Assembly (NCBI GenBank): GCA_019242465.1 | Contig: JAFAVL010000035.1 | Location: forward strand, 1-8,511 | Direction: 5' to 3' | DNA: 8,511 nt | Source: Chroococcidiopsidaceae cyanobacterium CP_BM_RX_35 | Lineage (GTDB): Bacteria; Cyanobacteriota; Cyanobacteriia; Cyanobacteriales; Chroococcidiopsidaceae | Shown here: in pieces, positions 5,888 through 8,511 of the stretch | Layout: every line of letters begins with the position of its first letter | Numbering within the stretch: position 1 is the stretch's first letter | Translations under genes and position numbers: made by a program | Notes under the pieces: model-generated | Seen by the model: the letters and a program-made list of their open reading frames with translations, nothing else | Databases searched by the model: none | What the model was told of the DNA's origin: nothing

Positions 5888-6991
5888 TCATTTAAAGTCT
5901 TCTTTTACAGATGTGTTGCAGTTAAAAGCCAAACAGTCTATTGAACGATGACAAGCTTCATGAAAAGAGATAACTGGTTCATATCCTAAGAGCTTCTTTG
6001 CTTTTTCTAAAGGGAGTCTGTATTGAGATTGTTGAAGCAAGGTCATTTCTTGCGTTACCCTCAGTTGAGGCTTTGATGGTGATGTCTCAGAAGGTGGAAC
6101 TGAAGGGTTTTCCCAGAGAGGAATGACCTTCTTAACTTTCTGCTTGAACTCACTAGACAAGAGGGTTAGAGTTTTTTGTAGTATCTCCGAATTCCATACC
6201 AAACCCAAAATATCTTCCCTCCAAGTGCGAGTGAAGGTGGGAACAGCAACATGGTGAATTTGAGTAGGAGCAATGCCGAGGGCTTCAGCAAACTGACGAT
6301 AAAAATCCCACCAAGTAACAAGTTCTCGATCCCCAACGAAGAAAGCCTGTCCATCGGCATCATCAGCAGTCATTGCTAAGGATATGGCGTGCACAAGGTT
6401 ATCAACGTAAACTGTGTTACAAATGCCCTTACCTTCATTTATCAAATATGCAGTTCCTTTTAATAGTTGTTCGGTTAGCTCAATAACCCAGCGGGATCGT
6501 GGACCGAAGACAATACCCGGTCTAAATATCACTACCTCTACCGAACCCTTTGCTCGGAGTTGTAGCAATTTCTGCTCAGCATAAATTTTGGCAGTATTAT
6601 AAGGGAAAGCTTGACAATTGTTTAGAACACTATCCTCAGTAGTACCAGGAGCAGGAGCCTGACCGTGTACGCACATTGAACTAAGATAAATTAGACGGCG
6701 AACTCCAGCTTTCTGAGCTGCCTTATAGGTAGGAATGACAGTTCCACGGATTAATCCAGGGCTGCCAAGAACTGCGTGAATGACAATGTCACAACCTTTG
6801 AATGCTATCTGTAGTGCATGTTGATCTAAAGCATTAGCAATGCGACAATCTAATTCGGAATGAGTTAGACTGTTGAGGCTAGTAGTACTACGAACAATCG
6901 GATAAACCTCTATATCTCCTTCAAGTTGAAGCATCTCAACAGCTCGATTACCAATAAATCCGCTTGCTCCAAGAATACCAATTCTTATCAT
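5888..6991 (-). CDS. NAD(P)-dependent epimerase/dehydratase (extended SDR)
   Basis: A 367-residue Rossmann-fold enzyme of the extended short-chain dehydrogenase family, expected to oxidise, reduce or epimerise a nucleotide sugar in the cytosol. It begins MIRIGILGASGFIG, with the cofactor glycines G8, G11 and G14. The serine strand is YLSSMCVHG (102-110), the catalytic pair is Y131-x3-K135 in PYNTAKIYAE, and FRPGIVFGPR (156-165) and YVDNL (195-199) are family landmarks. No acid ends the second strand (VYPIVRS, R34), which hints at NADP(H). A stretch of about 60 residues (roughly 260-320), with basic helices and a Pro/Ser-rich segment, precedes the late motif LPLEKAKKLLGYEPVISF. The frame stays open to TTG 7054, but ATG 6991 is chosen because the Rossmann motif begins there and AAAGAAAAG precedes it. 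Exact reaction unknown. Gaps of 203 and 229 bases flank it. Confidence 0.9.
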   Translation of the reverse strand: MIRIGILGASGFIGNRAVEMLQLEGDIEVYPIVRSTTSLNSLTHSELDCRIANALDQHALQIAFKGCDIVIHAVLGSPGLIRGTVIPTYKAAQKAGVRRLIYLSSMCVHGQAPAPGTTEDSVLNNCQAFPYNTAKIYAEQKLLQLRAKGSVEVVIFRPGIVFGPRSRWVIELTEQLLKGTAYLINEGKGICNTVYVDNLVHAISLAMTADDADGQAFFVGDRELVTWWDFYRQFAEALGIAPTQIHHVAVPTFTRTWREDILGLVWNSEILQKTLTLLSSEFKQKVKKVIPLWENPSVPPSETSPSKPQLRVTQEMTLLQQSQYRLPLEKAKKLLGYEPVISFHEACHRSIDCLAFNCNTSVKEDFK

Positions 6992-7064
6992 CTTTTCTTT
7001 TTGAAAGTATTTTGTATGAATAATAAAATGGTTGATCTTGTACCAATGGATCAATGAAAACTTC

Positions 7065-7092
7065 TCTATAAAAGGGATTTAAAAATCCTCAA
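7065..7092 (-). promoter_or_regulatory. Candidate promoter of the epimerase gene
   Basis: On the minus strand, TTGAGG (7087-7092) lies 16 bases before TATAGA (7065-7070), with 4 of 6 matches in each box. The predicted leader is about 67 bases before ATG 6991. The box directly follows one copy of the AGTTTAATCT repeat. The spacer contains GGATTTTTAAATCC, a short self-complementary stretch. Confidence 0.35.
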
Positions 7093-7139
7093 GATTAAAC
7101 TAATGATATTCTCAAAAGAAGAATATGGTAGATTAAACT
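7092..7139. repeat. Direct repeats flanking an inverted repeat upstream of the epimerase gene
   Basis: AGATTAAACT occurs at 7092-7101 and again at 7130-7139. Between the copies is ATATTC (7106-7111), a 9-base spacer, then GAATAT (7121-7126), a perfect inverted repeat. The block sits immediately upstream of the candidate -35 box, in the position of a regulator-binding site. The rest of the 229-base gap (6992-7220) shows no gene that I can support. Confidence 0.35.
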
Positions 7140-7220
7140 TGATTGTTAGAAAAAGCAAGTCACACTGATCCATTTTCGATGTCCTATGCTGGGATTAATG
7201 ATGCCAGTCACATTGCCAAA

Positions 7221-7802
7221 TCAGCAAACAACACGACAAATCAATCCTTCTGAGCCAAGGTTATTGGGAAATAAGCTGTTCAACTCACCTTTTCTAGCTC
7301 CAACTTCTTGAAGTATCTCCAAACGACTTTCGTCAATGGCTTCATTGACGGCTTTATAGACCCCCTCCCAGGCTCCATAGTCATCAAATACAATAAAAGC
7401 GTTTTTATATCTTTTTATACAATTACTGATATCTTGCCGGACAAATTCGTAGGAATGTACCGCATCAATGAGAACAACATCAGCAAGAAAATCTAACGTA
7501 TCCCAATCAGACTTATACAGATCAAACCTCTTGAACCGTACATTTTGATTGAATACATTAGATAATTTTGCGATCAACAAGCGTTTCCAACTGATGTCAA
7601 CGCCTAGATATTTGACGAAGTGGTCTGCTAAGATCTTAGCTGTTAATCCTCGATAGCATCCCAACTCCAGAAAATTGTATTTATTTGGCTGAAAAAAGTT
7701 TATCAGGTCATCACGAAACTTCTGACTCACAGTGAAGACATCTGAAGATTTGTCAGTGGCAGAAAGAAGCTGCTGTAATACTTGATATAGTTTTGGTAGC
7801 AT
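7221..7802 (-). CDS. Class I SAM-dependent methyltransferase (Methyltransf_24-like)
   Basis: A compact 193-residue Rossmann-like methyltransferase, probably acting on a sugar or sugar-derived group in this glycan pathway; the target atom is not deducible. Motif I is NFLELGCYRGLTAKIL (43-58, E46/G48/G52), with Cys-Tyr-Arg in place of the more usual G-x-G. YLGVDIS (65-71) supplies the ribose-binding acid D69. ADVVLIDAVHSYEFVRQDI (107-125) and FIVFDDYGAWEGVYKAV (136-152, D140/D141) match the LIDxxHxYE and DDY patterns of the Methyltransf_24 group. About 40 residues precede motif I, and the protein ends soon after the last core strand, so it seems complete. ATG 7802 has no clear Shine-Dalgarno. 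It lies 136 bases after the GMC oxidoreductase stop and 229 bases before the epimerase start, so shared transcription is possible but not shown. Confidence 0.85.
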   Translation of the reverse strand: MLPKLYQVLQQLLSATDKSSDVFTVSQKFRDDLINFFQPNKYNFLELGCYRGLTAKILADHFVKYLGVDISWKRLLIAKLSNVFNQNVRFKRFDLYKSDWDTLDFLADVVLIDAVHSYEFVRQDISNCIKRYKNAFIVFDDYGAWEGVYKAVNEAIDESRLEILQEVGARKGELNSLFPNNLGSEGLICRVVC

Positions 7803-7912
7803 ATTTGTTGCTTTTAAAGTTTATAAAACCGTTGGAAAAAATCAGAAAGAGACCGACAGAGATAGCTATAGACCTATTTTTCTTGTGAACTACTTACTAC
7901 AAATAGAGTAGC

Positions 7913-7940
7913 AAAAAAAGACAAGAAATAGTTAAGTCTT
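7913..7940 (-). terminator. Possible weak intrinsic terminator after the GMC gene
   Basis: On the minus strand, AAGAC overlaps the TAA stop and can pair with GTCTT 13 bases later, followed by a run of seven T residues. The 5-bp, AT-rich stem with a long loop is weak, so partial or no termination is likely. Confidence 0.25.
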
Positions 7941-8511
7941 AATTCATCAGAGTTTTTATGTGAGCTGCCAACCTGAGAGTAAGGGCAATGATAGTCAAGG
8001 TAGGATTTGCATAACCTGAAGTTGGAAAAACGGAACTACCTGCGAGGAACAGGTTCGTGACACTGTGAATTTTACAATCGGCATCAACAACTCCCTGTTT
8101 AGGATCATTATGCATACGAGTTGTTCCCATGTGGTGGTGCATAGCAGGTTTTTCAAACTTTAGACCATCTTCATTATGAAGCTGCAACTCTCCTATCCCT
8201 GATTTGGCAAACTCTTCTGCCCAAATTGCTTGGACACGTTTGACATTCTGAATGTCAATATCGTTTAAGCGCCAGTGAATTTCGGCTTTGTTTTGACCAA
8301 GGCAATCGAGATCGTTACTAAGGACGACTCGATTGTTTGGATTAGGTGCTTGCTCAATTTGATAAATGACCTCAAACATAGAAAACCTGCGCTTTTCATG
8401 GGGGAGATATGACCAATCTCCTCGATTTAAGCTAGGAAGACGTCTAATAGCTGACCAGAAGGCAGCGGCAGCAACATAATCGCCACCGCGCATGACGTTG
8501 CTAAGATGCTT
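7939..8511 (-). CDS. GMC-family FAD-dependent oxidoreductase, C-terminal part
   Basis: The last 190 residues of a glucose-methanol-choline oxidoreductase; the frame stays open through the right edge, so the FAD-binding N-terminus lies outside. The conserved C-terminal domain is plain: AMHHHMGTTRM (123-133 of the visible part), VVDADCKIHSVTNLFLAGSS (141-160) and VFPTSGYANPTLTIIALTLR (161-180). By family comparison, H126 (three residues before the GT) and N169 form the His/Asn catalytic pair seen in choline-oxidase-type members. An internal ATG at 8493 is not the start, since KHLSNV precedes it in frame. The enzyme would oxidise an alcohol, plausibly a sugar or lipid hydroxyl, using FAD. It is the most upstream gene visible and ends 136 bases before the methyltransferase. 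Family is certain; substrate and electron acceptor are not. Confidence 0.93.
   Translation of the reverse strand, partial: KHLSNVMRGGDYVAAAAFWSAIRRLPSLNRGDWSYLPHEKRRFSMFEVIYQIEQAPNPNNRVVLSNDLDCLGQNKAEIHWRLNDIDIQNVKRVQAIWAEEFAKSGIGELQLHNEDGLKFEKPAMHHHMGTTRMHNDPKQGVVDADCKIHSVTNLFLAGSSVFPTSGYANPTLTIIALTLRLAAHIKTLMN

Noticed and set aside
6992..7054. N-terminal extension of the epimerase from TTG 7054
   Set aside because: The Rossmann strand starts exactly at ATG 6991; the extra 21 residues include no signal peptide or known domain.
7144..7220. Methyltransferase truncated by its TGA, with coding sequence continuing in frame for 24 codons
   Set aside because: The core fold and a typical short C-terminal end are already complete before the stop, and the continuation shows no family similarity that I recognise.

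Overview
The window is a piece of a polysaccharide or glycolipid (extracellular glycan) biosynthesis locus, most likely from a cyanobacterium. The cyanobacterial call is an inference. It rests on the AT-rich composition, one perfect copy of the HIP1 octamer GCGATCGC, the lack of Shine-Dalgarno sequences before several starts, and glycosyltransferases that read like cyanobacterial exopolysaccharide enzymes. I cannot name a species.

All eight confident genes lie on the minus strand, so transcription runs from high to low coordinates. In that order they are: the C-terminal part of a GMC-family FAD oxidoreductase (cut by the right edge), a small class I SAM methyltransferase, an extended-SDR NAD(P)-dependent epimerase/dehydratase, a membrane acyltransferase-3 (OafA-like) O-acyltransferase, two GT4-type glycosyltransferases, a GT-A-like (DxD) glycosyltransferase, and a third GT4-type glycosyltransferase (cut by the left edge).

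The layout has two halves. From about 4.7 to 8.5 kb are the modifying enzymes, separated by gaps of 136 to 229 bases that hold promoter-like boxes and small repeats. The clearest are two tandem TTGACT-N17-TAAAA(T/G) boxes before the acyltransferase. From 1 to about 4.5 kb are four glycosyltransferases with shorter gaps (54, 14 and 85 bases), which look like one operon. No gene-free stretch exceeds 300 bases.

Together the genes suggest a decorated oligosaccharide repeat: sugar or sugar-nucleotide redox and epimerisation (SDR, GMC), methylation, O-acylation, and stepwise sugar transfer by four enzymes. No polymerase, flippase, initiating transferase or chain-length regulator is present here, so the final product cannot be named. 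Three start sites were revised or added from the sequence: ATG 1945 (AGGAG box), ATG 6991 (Rossmann motif placement) and GTG 861 (in-frame stop just upstream). I saw no tRNA, rRNA, CRISPR array or transposase, and nothing that clearly amounts to a new system. The less ordinary items are a GT4-like protein lacking both EX7E glutamates, a 49-codon ORF that overlaps the acyltransferase stop as ATGA, and a structured regulatory-looking region before the epimerase gene.
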